Notes: generated by a model not told the origin, from the sequence alone. Positions 1-9,505 are shown, counted from the first letter of the stretch. The stretch is DNA of 64,000 nucleotides from an uncultured Bacteroides sp. (GCA_937890825.1 CALADS010000005.1:1-64000); one strand, 5' to 3'. Program-made: numbers and translations.

Positions 1-52
1 CGGGGACACAAGGATTTTCAGTCCTTTGCTCTACCAACTGAGCTATGGCACC
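1..52 (-). tRNA. tRNA-Phe (GAA), partial
   Basis: Read on the minus strand, the sequence begins GGTGCCA (acceptor arm), followed by a D arm GCTC...GAGC and an anticodon arm AAGGA-CTGAAAA-TCCTT. The anticodon is GAA, so the tRNA carries phenylalanine. The variable loop, T arm and 3' acceptor strand lie beyond the window edge. A near-perfect Bacteroidetes promoter lies just upstream. Confidence 0.95.
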
Positions 53-73
53 TTTGTTTCTCGTTTGCGGGTG

Positions 74-105
74 CAAAGATAGATTCTTTTTTTAGAATAA
101 CCAAA
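74..105 (-). promoter_or_regulatory. Promoter of tRNA-Phe
   Basis: On the minus strand a -33 box TTTG (102-105) is separated by 20 bp from a -7 box TATCTTTG (74-81). This fits the Bacteroidetes housekeeping consensus TTTG-N19-21-TAnnTTTG. The tRNA 5' end is about 20 bp downstream. Confidence 0.85.
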
Positions 106-145
106 TCTTTTGCAGAAAAAAATACTTTTAACGCAAAAAAGAATG

Positions 146-203
146 AAAAGCGCAGAATAATACCCTGGTCTAAGGAGAATGGTTCGGGTAAAATCTGCGC
201 TTT
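146..203 (-). terminator. Terminator after malate dehydrogenase
   Basis: The arms AGCGCAGA (149-156) and TCTGCGCT (194-201) pair, extended by GGGTA/TACCC inside. On the minus strand the hairpin is followed by a T-rich run. It lies about 35 bp beyond the malate dehydrogenase stop. Confidence 0.6.
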
Positions 204-237
204 CAACTAGTCAAACAAACAACTATATCAATTTAAC

Positions 238-1239
238 TTAATCAATATTAGGATTGATGCTGTGCCATTGATCAATCGGAGGTAGTACTCCCATACCAAT
301 GACTTCATCACGAAGGTTGCAGAGATGCTGATAGCTTTCTTGTAACTTGGCTTCTTCTTCCGGAGTACCTTTCAGCTCTTTATAGTGTACGCCATTGCTG
401 GAGATTTCCGTTTCCATAGCCATCATTATATGGTTGAATCCATGGCTGTGTACATAGGTACCTGCAGGCCAGCGGAATGGTTTGCCACCCATAGCTGCTG
501 CTATCATTTCAATGGAGATATAGGCTGGGCTTTGGAAAGAAGAACGGCCGCGCAGCGCGATAATGTTTGCTCCTCCTTTGATAACTTTGGTTTGAATCTC
601 AGCCCATTGTTCTTTACTCAGTGCCTGAGTTCCTATCAAGCTGCTCAAGGGAGTTCCGTCAACAGTAGCTGTAGAAGCATAGACAGCCATTTGCTCTCCA
701 TGTCCTCCATAGGTGCGGCAGTTGACAATCTTGTCCGGAGCCAGCTGGAAGTGTTTGGATAGCTCACTGCGAAGGCGCGTACTGTCGAGTGCTGCCAATG
801 TGGTAACCTGAGAGGGTTTTAAGCCTGAGTAAAGCAAGGTGATGAGGCCTGTGATGTCGGCAGGGTTGAAGATAACAACCACGTGCTTCACATCGGGGCA
901 ATAGGCTTTTACGTTTTTACCAAACTCTTCGGCAATGGCTGCATTTCCTTTCAGCAAATCTTCGCGTGTCATGCCGGCTTTTCTTGCAGCACCTCCAGAA
1001 GACACCACGTAAGATGCTCCTGTCAGGGCTTCCTTTATGTCTGAGGTGAAAGTAAGGTTTAGTCCCTCAAAACCGCAGTGATACATTTCTTCGGCTACTC
1101 CTTCCAATCCTGGGCCATAGGGGTCGTATAGACAGATGTTTGGAGTAAGGTGCATCATGATGGCGGTTTGTGTCATGTTAGAGCCAATCATACCGGCTGC
1201 GCCGACGATGGTCAATTTGTCTGTTGTCAGAAATTCCAT
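238..1239 (-). CDS. mdh: Malate dehydrogenase
   Basis: NAD-dependent malate dehydrogenase of the lactate/malate dehydrogenase family, 333 residues, cytosolic. It interconverts malate and oxaloacetate, in Bacteroides mainly in the reductive (fumarate) branch of central metabolism. The N-terminal Rossmann motif GAAGMIGSN is at residues 13-21. The flexible loop RKAGMTREDLL, the DSTRLR segment and the catalytic-His segment GGHGEQM are all present in family order. The length is slightly above the common 310-320 residues. A TAnnTTTG box lies about 50 bp upstream and a hairpin terminator follows, so it is probably transcribed alone. Fumarase, the neighbouring enzyme of the pathway, is encoded in the same window at 36719-38359. 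Lactate dehydrogenase is the main alternative; identity to Bacteroides malate dehydrogenases favours malate. Confidence 0.92.
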   Translation of the reverse strand: MEFLTTDKLTIVGAAGMIGSNMTQTAIMMHLTPNICLYDPYGPGLEGVAEEMYHCGFEGLNLTFTSDIKEALTGASYVVSSGGAARKAGMTREDLLKGNAAIAEEFGKNVKAYCPDVKHVVVIFNPADITGLITLLYSGLKPSQVTTLAALDSTRLRSELSKHFQLAPDKIVNCRTYGGHGEQMAVYASTATVDGTPLSSLIGTQALSKEQWAEIQTKVIKGGANIIALRGRSSFQSPAYISIEMIAAAMGGKPFRWPAGTYVHSHGFNHIMMAMETEISSNGVHYKELKGTPEEEAKLQESYQHLCNLRDEVIGMGVLPPIDQWHSINPNID

Positions 1240-1286
1240 AATCTTAATTATTTAAAGGTGAATAATCTCTGTTCTTTTTTCAATAA

Positions 1287-1294
1287 CAAAAGTA
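1287..1294 (-). promoter_or_regulatory. -7 box upstream of mdh
   Basis: TACTTTTG on the minus strand matches the Bacteroidetes -7 consensus TAnnTTTG. It lies 48 bp before the mdh start. No clear TTTG -33 box is present at the usual spacing. Confidence 0.5.
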
Positions 1295-1382
1295 GGGGTT
1301 ATTTAGATTACTTGTATATAGAAAAAAGTTATGCAGCTTTCTGAAAAGTTATGTATACTCTGCAGGCATCTGAAATATTTTT

Positions 1383-1390
1383 TATCTTTG
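1383..1390 (+). promoter_or_regulatory. -7 box upstream of the S1 RNA-binding gene
   Basis: TATCTTTG matches TAnnTTTG and would place the transcript start about 12 bp before the ATG at 1409, giving a very short leader. No -33 TTTG is seen. Confidence 0.5.
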
Positions 1391-1408
1391 TAGGCAAAAT
1401 AGTATGCT

Positions 1409-2242
1409 ATGAGTATTGAACTAGGAAAATTCAACAGATTGAAAGTGGTAAAGTCCGTGGATTTCGGCATGTATCTCGATGGTGGCGAAGAGGGTGAAAT
1501 TTTGTTGCCTGCACGATATGTACCGGAAGGCTGTGAGATAGGTGATGAACTGAATGTGTTCCTCTATTTGGATAATGAGGAGCGTTTGGTGGCCACAACC
1601 TTGACTCCATTGGTTCAGGTAGGTGAGTTTGCTTATCTGGAAGTAGCTTGGGTAAATCAGTACGGTGCCTTTCTGAATTGGGGACTCATGAAAGATCTTT
1701 TCGTGCCTTTCCGTGAACAGAAGATGAAAATGCAGGTAGGGAAGAAATATGTGATTCATGCACACCTGGATGATGAAAGTTATCGTATTGTGGCGTCGGC
1801 CAAGGTGGATCGCTACTTGTCTAAGGAAAAAGCTCCGTATGCGTCTGGACAGGAAGTGGATGTATTAATCTGGCAGAAAACAGATTTGGGATTTAAGGCA
1901 ATTATCAATAATGAGTATAGTGGACTGATTTATGAAAGTGAAGTGTTTCAGCCGCTGCATACTGGCATGCGTTTGAAGGCTTATGTGAAGCAGGTACGCG
2001 AAGATGGTAAGATTGACCTGATGATTCAAAGGCCTGGCATGGGTAAGGTAGAGGATTTCTCTAAGATTCTGTTGGATTATATCCGTGAGCAGGGAGGTTT
2101 TACTCCGATGAACGACAAGTCGCCGGCAGATGAAATTTATGCTTTGTTCGGAGTCAGCAAAAAGACTTTCAAAAAGGCTGTGGGGGATTTGTATAAAAAA
2201 CGTCTTATCGTGTTAGAAAAGGACGGTATGCGAATGCTATAG
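1409..2242 (+). CDS. S1-domain RNA-binding protein, CvfB/YitL-like
   Basis: Cytosolic protein of 277 residues. The N-terminal two thirds reads as consecutive S1/OB-fold units (for example GEFAYLEVAWVNQYGAFLNWG near residues 71-91 and GQEVDVLIWQKTDLGFKAII near 147-166). The C-terminal 60 residues (ILLDYIREQGGFTPMNDKSP...GVSKKTFKKAVGDLYKKRLI) form a winged helix. This is the domain order of the CvfB/YitL family, which is linked to virulence-factor expression in staphylococci; its biochemical role in Bacteroides is not established. It is divergent from mdh with its own promoter box, and is followed by a strong hairpin terminator. Confidence 0.85.
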   Translation: MSIELGKFNRLKVVKSVDFGMYLDGGEEGEILLPARYVPEGCEIGDELNVFLYLDNEERLVATTLTPLVQVGEFAYLEVAWVNQYGAFLNWGLMKDLFVPFREQKMKMQVGKKYVIHAHLDDESYRIVASAKVDRYLSKEKAPYASGQEVDVLIWQKTDLGFKAIINNEYSGLIYESEVFQPLHTGMRLKAYVKQVREDGKIDLMIQRPGMGKVEDFSKILLDYIREQGGFTPMNDKSPADEIYALFGVSKKTFKKAVGDLYKKRLIVLEKDGMRML

Positions 2243-2272
2243 ACCTTTACCTGATTAGAAGAAATTAGATGC

Positions 2273-2335
2273 AACGCAGGGGATGGGATTCTTACCAAGG
2301 TATAAGAAGAATCACTATCCCCTGCGTTTGTTTTA
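2273..2335. terminator. Intergenic terminator hairpin (bidirectional)
   Basis: Perfect 12-bp arms AACGCAGGGGAT (2273-2284) and ATCCCCTGCGTT (2317-2328) enclose a loop that itself pairs (ATTCTT/AAGAAT), followed by TGTTTTAT. It ends the S1-protein transcript and may also stop the convergent efflux operon. The remaining bases up to 2535 show nothing further. Confidence 0.75.
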
Positions 2336-2535
2336 TCATTCTGCTTATTTTGACCAAGAAGTTGCTTAATTTTTATTCTTTTATTGCAAAGAATTGTTTT
2401 TGAGGACTTTCTCTGTGATGTTTAGAAGTGTATAGTAAGTTATGTGTAGATATACATTCTGGAGAGAGACCGAATACAATATCGGATAAAGCCAGAATAA
2501 AATGCTTTCTGAATAACAGCTAAAATAACTTCAAG

Positions 2536-3864
2536 CTAGTTGATAGGGATTCCTCGATAGAAATCTAAAATTTTACAACGGAACAGGTAATCATATTTGG
2601 CTTGCAATGCATCGCTTTGTGCCTTTAGTAAGTTCAGTTTGGCTTCGTTGTATTCTACAGCTGCTGCTTTGCCCTGCGTGTATTTTTCATTCATCAGTTC
2701 GAAAGAAGCAAGATTGGCCATCATGGCGCTGTGGCTGCTTCGGTATTTGCTTTCTGAAGCTACGGCATTATACCATGCTTGCTGTATTTCTTTGTAGAGT
2801 GTCTTTTTAACCTGCTCCAGCTCTAGTGCATAGTGACGTTGTTGAAGTTTGGCTGTACGAACCCGATTACGGGTGTTCAGACGGTTGAAAAGGGGCACAC
2901 TGAGGCTCAAGCCAACATATTTACTGAAATTATCGTTCATCTGCTGATGGAAGGAGCGGTTGATAGTAGAGTAATAATTGGTACCCAGGCTTCCGTTCAG
3001 ACTGAGTTGGGGGTAGTACCCGCTTTGGGCAATGCGGATGGCATGTTTACTCCCGGCCAATCTGTGCTGTGCAGCCTGCACTGCCGCTTTCTGATTAAGG
3101 ACTGTATGGAAGATTTCATCGGCTGGAATCAGTGATACAGATTGTATTTCTTCAGTAGGCTTCTGTAGGCTAAGTCCTTCGGGTGAAGGCAATTCTATGA
3201 GCTGGCTGAGTTCTAGCAATGCTAAGCGATAGTTGTTATTTGCTTGTACGGCATTCATTTCATCTTGTGCCATGCGTGCTTTTGCTTCAGCTACTTCGGC
3301 GGGTGAAGCCTTGCCAAGCGATTCTAGCCGGATGATACGTTGGCATTGTTCGGTGCTCAGATCTACTTGTTGGTTGGATATTTCATGCAGTTCTTGATTG
3401 AATAGCACTTGTAGATACGCAGAAGCTACTTGGATAGCCATTTCTTCTTTGGCTTTTGCCAAATCAGACAAGGCTGCTTGTAGGTTTAGTTTAGCCAAGG
3501 CATACTGATGAGGAATCTCCAGTCCGGTGAATAAAGGAATGTTTGTGTTCAGATTCAAACTGGTGCTGTGACTGCTGCTGTTTACATAGACGGTAGAATA
3601 GTTGCCTGTATCTTCGTTCTTGACGGCTGTTTGTGTGCGTCCCCAGTTCCAGCTTTGTCCGGCATTTCCGTTTAGGTTAGGCAGACGGGCCCACTTAGCT
3701 GTATTTACAGCTACCTTGGTTTGTTCTACTTGATTAGCTCCTTGCTGGATGGCAATGTTGTGGTCAATGGCATGCTCTATGCATTGACGTAGGGTCCATG
3801 TCTGCTGAGCCTGCAATGAAAGGCAGGCAGAAAGCAGTGTCAGGATAGAAAGTCTTTTATTCAT
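2536..3864 (-). CDS. TolC-family outer-membrane efflux protein
   Basis: 442 residues with a Sec signal peptide (ending ...SLQAQQTW near residue 20) followed by the duplicated TolC/OEP repeat of long helices and short beta segments. The length is typical of OEP-family channels. It would form the outer-membrane exit duct of a tripartite export pump. It is the last gene of a five-gene minus-strand operon (ATPase, permease, permease, adaptor, TolC) and starts 2 bp after the adaptor stop. Substrate unknown; macrolides, peptides or lipids are possible from family knowledge only. Confidence 0.9.
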   Translation of the reverse strand: MNKRLSILTLLSACLSLQAQQTWTLRQCIEHAIDHNIAIQQGANQVEQTKVAVNTAKWARLPNLNGNAGQSWNWGRTQTAVKNEDTGNYSTVYVNSSSHSTSLNLNTNIPLFTGLEIPHQYALAKLNLQAALSDLAKAKEEMAIQVASAYLQVLFNQELHEISNQQVDLSTEQCQRIIRLESLGKASPAEVAEAKARMAQDEMNAVQANNNYRLALLELSQLIELPSPEGLSLQKPTEEIQSVSLIPADEIFHTVLNQKAAVQAAQHRLAGSKHAIRIAQSGYYPQLSLNGSLGTNYYSTINRSFHQQMNDNFSKYVGLSLSVPLFNRLNTRNRVRTAKLQQRHYALELEQVKKTLYKEIQQAWYNAVASESKYRSSHSAMMANLASFELMNEKYTQGKAAAVEYNEAKLNLLKAQSDALQAKYDYLFRCKILDFYRGIPIN

Positions 3865-3866
3865 AA

Positions 3867-4979
3867 CTATTCGTTTGCTTGTTTGATTTCACTTCCGCGT
3901 ATTTTCTCATTGGTATGGATGCCATTGTTCACAGCAATGCGTATTCCGTCGCTCATGCCTATTTGAACGGCTTGTCTGCGGAATTGTTGCTGAGGTACAC
4001 TGTCAGTCAGCACATATATATAGGTAGTATCTCCACTGAATTCCACGGCTTTTTCCGGAATGGTTAGCACTTGTTGGGCACGCTCTAGGACAATTTCTGC
4101 GTTGGCCGAATAGCCCGATCGGATGGTTATGCTATCAGGAGCTTGCAGGGCCGCTCTGATTTCAAACTGGTTGGCGCCATTTTCTTCCACTCCTTTTGGG
4201 GAGATATATTCCAATGTGGCTGGGAAGGACAGGTTTTGCAGGGCACCGATGGTAAGTTTTACCGGCATACCTTCATGTAACCTTCCTACCTCTGTCTCAT
4301 CTATTTTACCTTTGAAAATCAAGTCGTTCATGTTGGCAATAGTGGCAATAGTTGTACCATCATTGAACGTGTTACTCATAATTACTGAGTTCCCCACTTT
4401 GACGGGAACATCCAGAATCAACCCATCAATTGTAGATCGGATGAGTGTGCTGCTAAACGAGGCACTGCTTTGTGTGATACCTTCTTTAACTATTTGTAGA
4501 TTATCCTGAGCTGTTTGTAGCTCTTCGCGTGCTTGTTTTACACTGATTTCTTCTTTTTCATATTCTTCACGGCTGATAAGTTTTTCATCAAACAATTGTT
4601 GGCTGCGTGAAAAATTAGTTTCAGCCTGTCGGGCATTGAGCGTTGCCAGTCGTAAACGACTTTCCGCAGCGTTGAGCGTTCCCAGTTCGGGTATTACTTT
4701 TACTTTGGCTATTACTTCGCCTTGTTTCACTTGTTCTCCTGCCTCTTTGTATACTTCCGAGATAATGCCTGATATTTGAGGCTTGATCAGTACTTCGTCT
4801 CTGGGTTCCACCTTTCCGGTAGCCACTGTGGTCTTTTCCAAGTCGGCGATTTCTGGTGTAATCAGTTCGTACACTACTGTCTGAGGCTGCGATTTCTGAT
4901 AGAGGAACACAAAGGTCCAGATAAACAGGACAGTGATGCTTGTAATGAGGGCTAATTTAAAGAACTTCTTGCTTTTCAT
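3867..4979 (-). CDS. HlyD/MacA-type periplasmic adaptor
   Basis: 370 residues with an N-terminal membrane anchor (about 8-26). A biotinyl-lipoyl-like half motif follows (VLIKPQISGIISEVYKEAGEQVKQGEVIAKV, residues 63-93), then a coiled-coil hairpin (about 100-165, with SREEYEKEE), the second lipoyl half, and beta-barrel domains. This is the membrane fusion protein linking the inner-membrane ABC permeases to TolC. There is no lipobox, so it is anchored by its helix. It sits between the second permease and tolC in the operon. Confidence 0.9.
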   Translation of the reverse strand: MKSKKFFKLALITSITVLFIWTFVFLYQKSQPQTVVYELITPEIADLEKTTVATGKVEPRDEVLIKPQISGIISEVYKEAGEQVKQGEVIAKVKVIPELGTLNAAESRLRLATLNARQAETNFSRSQQLFDEKLISREEYEKEEISVKQAREELQTAQDNLQIVKEGITQSSASFSSTLIRSTIDGLILDVPVKVGNSVIMSNTFNDGTTIATIANMNDLIFKGKIDETEVGRLHEGMPVKLTIGALQNLSFPATLEYISPKGVEENGANQFEIRAALQAPDSITIRSGYSANAEIVLERAQQVLTIPEKAVEFSGDTTYIYVLTDSVPQQQFRRQAVQIGMSDGIRIAVNNGIHTNEKIRGSEIKQANE

Positions 4980-5038
4980 TGTTTCTTTCTTATTTTTAGT
5001 TTGATTATACTAACTTTATAGAGGAGGCAATCATATGC

Positions 5039-6283
5039 CTACTCATCATGGATGGCTTCGATGGGCTTAATGGTCATGGCTCGGAAGGCCGGAGCTATGC
5101 CGGCCGTGATGCCAAGTAAAACCACGAGGACTGCCGCTCCAACGGCCAATCCGAAATCTACTTGAAAACAGGCAGGTTTTCCACTGCTTTCCATTCCCAT
5201 ATCCATTAATTGCAGTATGCCTACAGAAAATGAGATGCCGCTCATTCCGGCTATTAACGTAAGGACCATACTCTCAGTGAGAATCTGTTCCATGATGAGG
5301 CGAGGTGTAGCTCCGATAGCTCGTCGGATTCCTATTTCTGTGGTACGTTCCTTTACGGTAACCATCATAATATTGGACACTCCGATAATGCCGCTGAGTA
5401 ACGTGCCTATACCAATCAGCCATATCAGCAGGTTGATGCCTTGAAACAGAGAGTCTACCATCGAAAACATGGCTTCGGCATTCAGCATCATAATGGCTTG
5501 CCGGTCATTAGGGTGAATAAGGTGGTGCTTTTTCAATATACCTTCTATGTAGGGCTGTCTGTCTGTGACTCGGTAGCCCGGTTTCATGGTGACACACATC
5601 ATTCCAATGTCATCGCCTATGTTGTAGGCAGTGGCAAAGGTGGTGAAAGGTATGCAGATGGATTCGTCGGCATTGCCATTCAGCTGAATGTTGTTGTTGG
5701 ATTCTTCCGACATGCCGATGACTTGATAGTAGATTCCATCCGACCGGATAAGCTTACCGCATGGATTGACGTCTTTGCCAAATAGATCTTCACTGACTTT
5801 TTTCCCCAGAAAGCATACTTTTCGTTTCTCTAAAACGTCAATGTCATTGATGAATCGACCGTATTTCACCCGTTGTTGTTCGATGTCGTTATATGCCGGA
5901 TACAATCCTTTTACAATGGCTCCTTCGCTTTTTTTGTCTTGATATACTGCAGTGGTTCCCCACCGGGTTTGCAGGCAGGTTACAACGTCTATTCCTTCTG
6001 TGTGGCGTATCCGATCCATATCCGCCTGTTCCAGATGCCACCAGCGTCCCTTGCGGAATCCTTTATAGGCCTCGCTGGTATTCTGTGGCCAGATGAAGAC
6101 GGAATTTTGGGCGAATCCGCCAAAGGTATCATTCATCAATCCTTTAAATCCCTTGCCTCCACCCAGTAAGGTGACCAGCATGAAGATGCCCCAAAATACG
6201 CCGAATGCAGTGAGAAAGCTTCGCGTTTTGTTGCGTGTGATGGTGAGGATGATTTCTTGTAAAGTATCTGCGTCAAATTTCAT
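5039..6283 (-). CDS. MacB-like ABC transporter permease
   Basis: 414 residues with the MacB_PCD plus FtsX layout: TM1 near residues 22-42, a large periplasmic domain (about 45-270), and three C-terminal TM segments starting LLIWLIGIGTLLSG. The VKERTTEIGIRRAIGAT coupling motif of FtsX-type permeases is present. Unlike E. coli MacB it carries no ATPase domain, which is supplied by the gene at 7588-8304. It is paralogous to the upstream permease, so the two probably form a heterodimer. Confidence 0.9.
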   Translation of the reverse strand: MKFDADTLQEIILTITRNKTRSFLTAFGVFWGIFMLVTLLGGGKGFKGLMNDTFGGFAQNSVFIWPQNTSEAYKGFRKGRWWHLEQADMDRIRHTEGIDVVTCLQTRWGTTAVYQDKKSEGAIVKGLYPAYNDIEQQRVKYGRFINDIDVLEKRKVCFLGKKVSEDLFGKDVNPCGKLIRSDGIYYQVIGMSEESNNNIQLNGNADESICIPFTTFATAYNIGDDIGMMCVTMKPGYRVTDRQPYIEGILKKHHLIHPNDRQAIMMLNAEAMFSMVDSLFQGINLLIWLIGIGTLLSGIIGVSNIMMVTVKERTTEIGIRRAIGATPRLIMEQILTESMVLTLIAGMSGISFSVGILQLMDMGMESSGKPACFQVDFGLAVGAAVLVVLLGITAGIAPAFRAMTIKPIEAIHDE

Positions 6284-6318
6284 GATGATGATGAGTTTCT
6301 TATGGTCATTATATGCGC

Positions 6319-7572
6319 TTATTCTGCTCTCAAGGCCTCGATGGGACGTGTGCGAACGGCTTTCAGTGCGGGAAATAGTCCGGCCAGTGTGCCAGCCACC
6401 ATCAAGGTAACAGTAGCTTTGATGGCTACTCCGATATCGACGGTAGGATTCAGAAAAGTGGTGGCTTGCCCGAATCCCATATCCGTCACCTGTCTACCCG
6501 CCACGATGTTCATGTATTCGGTTACACCGATACCGGCCAGCATGCCCAGATATCCGAATAGGGCCGTGATGGCAATGCTTTCTGCTATTACCAGTTGAAG
6601 GATAGACAGTGGAGTGGCTCCCAATGCTTTACGGATTCCAAATTCCCGAGTACGTTCTTTTACGGTAATCAGCATGATATTTGATACGCCTACTACACCG
6701 CTGAGTAAAGTGAATAGTCCGATAATCCAGATAGCCATGCGGATATAGTTACTGCCTTCGTTCATCTGCAGCATTTGTGTAAAGCGGTTCCATATCCAGA
6801 TAGCGCTATAGTCTTCTTTGTCGAATCGTTGATGGGCTCCGATAGCTGCCCGGTAGTCAGCTTCAAAAGCTTGGTTCTCTTCTTCTGTATTCAGGTCTTT
6901 GATAGATAGCAGAATGTTGTGCAGTTTATCTCCTTTGTTGTATATCAGCTGCAGTGTGCTGAACGGTAGAAATACGCTGCGTTCATAGCTGTTGCCCAAA
7001 TCCTGATAAATACCTATTACTTGATACATGATGCCGCCTATGTTCAGCATCTTTCCCAGTGCCTGCTCTGGCTGTTTAAAAAGAATCTCTGCCGACAGTT
7101 TGTGAATGACAGCCACCTTTCTGCTTTCTTGGATGTCCAATGCGTTGATAAATCTTCCTTCCACTATTTTCGGGCGGTTTATTTCCAAGTAGTTTGGATG
7201 TACTCCCCGTAGGCTTTCATTGATGTATTCTGCTCCGAAGCTAATGTTTGTATTTCCTTGATACAGTATGGCTCCTGCAGTTATCACATGTTCTTTCATT
7301 CGACTACTGATTTCCAGGTCGCCGTTGTTCAATTGTATGCGTCGTCCCTGTTTCAGACCGTCGTAGGGCTTACTGGTCCATCCTGCGCCTATTTGCAGGG
7401 AGTTCATGGCCAGTGATGACATTTGCTCGGTCTGTGCATTCAGCAGTCCGTTGCCTGCACCCAGCAGCACGATGAGAATAAAGATTCCCCATGCTACGGC
7501 ACATCCGGTAAGCACCGTACGCAGTTTGTTGCGTCGTACAGTTCCGTATATTTCTTGCCAAAGGTCAATCAT
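6319..7572 (-). CDS. MacB-like ABC transporter permease
   Basis: 417 residues and the same architecture as the downstream permease: N-terminal TM, MacB periplasmic core domain, and a C-terminal FtsX domain with VKERTREFGIRKALGAT. It lies 15 bp after the ATPase gene and 35 bp before its paralogue, within one operon. FtsX-type exporters of this kind extrude substrate from the periplasm through mechanotransmission. The substrate cannot be read from the sequence. Confidence 0.9.
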   Translation of the reverse strand: MIDLWQEIYGTVRRNKLRTVLTGCAVAWGIFILIVLLGAGNGLLNAQTEQMSSLAMNSLQIGAGWTSKPYDGLKQGRRIQLNNGDLEISSRMKEHVITAGAILYQGNTNISFGAEYINESLRGVHPNYLEINRPKIVEGRFINALDIQESRKVAVIHKLSAEILFKQPEQALGKMLNIGGIMYQVIGIYQDLGNSYERSVFLPFSTLQLIYNKGDKLHNILLSIKDLNTEEENQAFEADYRAAIGAHQRFDKEDYSAIWIWNRFTQMLQMNEGSNYIRMAIWIIGLFTLLSGVVGVSNIMLITVKERTREFGIRKALGATPLSILQLVIAESIAITALFGYLGMLAGIGVTEYMNIVAGRQVTDMGFGQATTFLNPTVDIGVAIKATVTLMVAGTLAGLFPALKAVRTRPIEALRAE

Positions 7573-7587
7573 AATTGAGTGTGTTTT

Positions 7588-8304
7588 TTATTTCATCCAT
7601 CCGTTTTGTCCAAATGGGCTGGCGTCATGCGACAGATTCTCTTCTATACTTTCTATTATGCCATCTTTTATATGAATGATTTTGTTAGTCTGGTTGGCCA
7701 CTCCACTCTCGTGTGTCACCACTACGATGGTCATTCCTGTATCATGCAGTTCTTTAAGAATCTGCATCACTTCTACTGAAGTCTTGCTGTCGAGGGCTCC
7801 CGTAGGCTCGTCAGCCAGGATAATTTGCGGTTGGGCTATCAAGGCACGGGCAATGGCTACCCGCTGTTTTTGTCCGCCAGACATTTCGTTGGGCATATGG
7901 TGGGCCCATTCTTTCAGCCCCAATCGATCTAAATATTCCAATGCTAAGGCATTGCGTGCTTTTCGTCCTACGCCTTGATAAAATAAGGGAAGAGCTACGT
8001 TCTCTATCGCATTTTTAAAGGGTATCAAGTTGAACGATTGGAAGATGAAGCCTATCATTCGGTTGCGGTAGACGGCAGCTTGTGTTTCACTGAGATTCTT
8101 GATGAGTGTGTTGTTTAGTAGATATTCACCGGCATCGTAATTATCGAGTATACCCAATATGTTGAGCAAAGTAGATTTGCCCGATCCTGAGGCTCCCATA
8201 ATGGATACGAATTCACCTTTTTCTATCCGTAAATCTATCCCCTTCAAAACATGTAGAGGGGCCCCATTGTGATAGGTCTTATGAATGTTTTTTAGTTGTA
8301 TCAC
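7588..8304 (-). CDS. MacB/LolD-like ABC ATPase
   Basis: 238 residues. Walker A GASGSGKST (residues 37-45), Q-loop FQSFNL, signature MSGGQKQRVAIARAL, Walker B IILADEPTGALD and switch-His VVVTHE are all intact. It belongs to the MacB/LolD/FtsE-type ATPases that pair with FtsX permeases. It is the first gene of the efflux operon, divergent from glucokinase. The 166-bp gap upstream shows a promoter on the glucokinase strand but no clear TAnnTTTG box for this operon. Confidence 0.92.
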   Translation of the reverse strand: MIQLKNIHKTYHNGAPLHVLKGIDLRIEKGEFVSIMGASGSGKSTLLNILGILDNYDAGEYLLNNTLIKNLSETQAAVYRNRMIGFIFQSFNLIPFKNAIENVALPLFYQGVGRKARNALALEYLDRLGLKEWAHHMPNEMSGGQKQRVAIARALIAQPQIILADEPTGALDSKTSVEVMQILKELHDTGMTIVVVTHESGVANQTNKIIHIKDGIIESIEENLSHDASPFGQNGWMK

Positions 8305-8398
8305 GTTATTAATATTTAAAATAGAACCAATTTATATTTCATTAGACGATGGCTCGGATAAAAAAGTTGCATTTAAGATGAACTTTTTAGCAAAAGAT

Positions 8399-8429
8399 TT
8401 TGCATTCTCATTTTTCTTTGTGACTTTTG
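8399..8429 (+). promoter_or_regulatory. Promoter of glucokinase
   Basis: A -33 TTTG (8399-8402), 19 bp, then GACTTTTG (8422-8429), one mismatch from TAnnTTTG. It lies 41 bp before the glucokinase ATG. Confidence 0.6.
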
Positions 8430-8470
8430 TAACCATAATAATTAACTAACCCTTTAAACAAATTGATATC

Positions 8471-9451
8471 ATGAATTCTAATATGGAGAAGCCCTATGTA
8501 GTGGGTATTGATATAGGCGGAACAAATACTGTCTTTGGTGTAGTGGATGCACGTGGAACAATCGTTTCTATGGGCTCTGTAAAGACTGGTGCTTATGCTG
8601 ATGTCAACGAATATGTAGATGAAGTTTGTAAGAATCTGTTGCCGTTGATTATTGAAAACGGTGGTGTAGATAAAATTAAAGGTATCGGTGTAGGTGCGCC
8701 TAACGGTAATTACTATAACGGTACTATAGAGTTTGCTCCGAACTTGCCTTGGAAGGGAGTAATTCCTTTGGCAGCTATGTTTGAAGAGCGATTGGGAATT
8801 CCTACTGCACTGACGAATGATGCCAATGCGGCTGCTGTAGGTGAGATGACTTATGGTGCAGCGCGCGGTATGAAGGATTTCATCATGATTACACTAGGCA
8901 CTGGTGTTGGTAGCGGTATTGTTATCAATGGTCAGGTGGTATACGGACATGATGGCTTTGCCGGTGAATTAGGACACACAATCATCCGTCGTGAAAATGG
9001 CCGCATCTGCGGATGTGGACGTAAGGGATGTCTGGAAACTTACTGCTCGGCTACGGGTGTGGCACGTACGGCTCGTGAATTCCTCACTGCGCGTACAGAA
9101 GAAAGTTTGCTCCGCGCTATTCCGGCAGAAAGCATTACTTCGAAGGATGTATACGATGCTGCAGTGAAGGGCGATGCATTGGCTAAGGATATCTTTGATT
9201 TTACCGGTACGATTTTGGGCGAAGCATTGGCAGACTTTATTGCTTTCTCTAGTCCGGAAGCTATCGTATTGTTTGGTGGCTTGGCAAAATCGGGTGAATA
9301 TATCATGAAGCCTATTTTGAAAGCAGTGGATGAAAATATTCTGAATATCTATAAAGGAAAGACCAAATTGCTGATTTCAGAATTGAAAGATTCGGATGCT
9401 GCCGTATTAGGTGCCAGCGCACTGGGATGGGAGTTGAAGGATATTAAATAA
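8471..9451 (+). CDS. glk: ROK-family glucokinase
   Basis: 326 residues, cytosolic; phosphorylates glucose to glucose-6-phosphate with ATP. The N-terminal phosphate motif GIDIGGTNTVFGVVD is at residues 12-26, the glucose-binding NDANAA segment follows, then GTGVGSGIVI. The ROK zinc motif appears as GHTI...CGCGRKGCLE. The C-terminal FGGLAKSG completes the ROK fold. There is no N-terminal helix-turn-helix, so it is an enzyme and not a ROK repressor. It is monocistronic with its own promoter and terminator. Confidence 0.9.
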   Translation: MNSNMEKPYVVGIDIGGTNTVFGVVDARGTIVSMGSVKTGAYADVNEYVDEVCKNLLPLIIENGGVDKIKGIGVGAPNGNYYNGTIEFAPNLPWKGVIPLAAMFEERLGIPTALTNDANAAAVGEMTYGAARGMKDFIMITLGTGVGSGIVINGQVVYGHDGFAGELGHTIIRRENGRICGCGRKGCLETYCSATGVARTAREFLTARTEESLLRAIPAESITSKDVYDAAVKGDALAKDIFDFTGTILGEALADFIAFSSPEAIVLFGGLAKSGEYIMKPILKAVDENILNIYKGKTKLLISELKDSDAAVLGASALGWELKDIK

Positions 9452-9505
9452 TACCTGATATATCTGCTACTTTATAGCATTATATCTGTAGGTAGAATAA
9501 GGTAA

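Noticed and set aside
18..206. 62-codon minus-strand frame at the left edge
   Set aside because: It overlaps the tRNA-Phe gene, its promoter and the mdh terminator hairpin.
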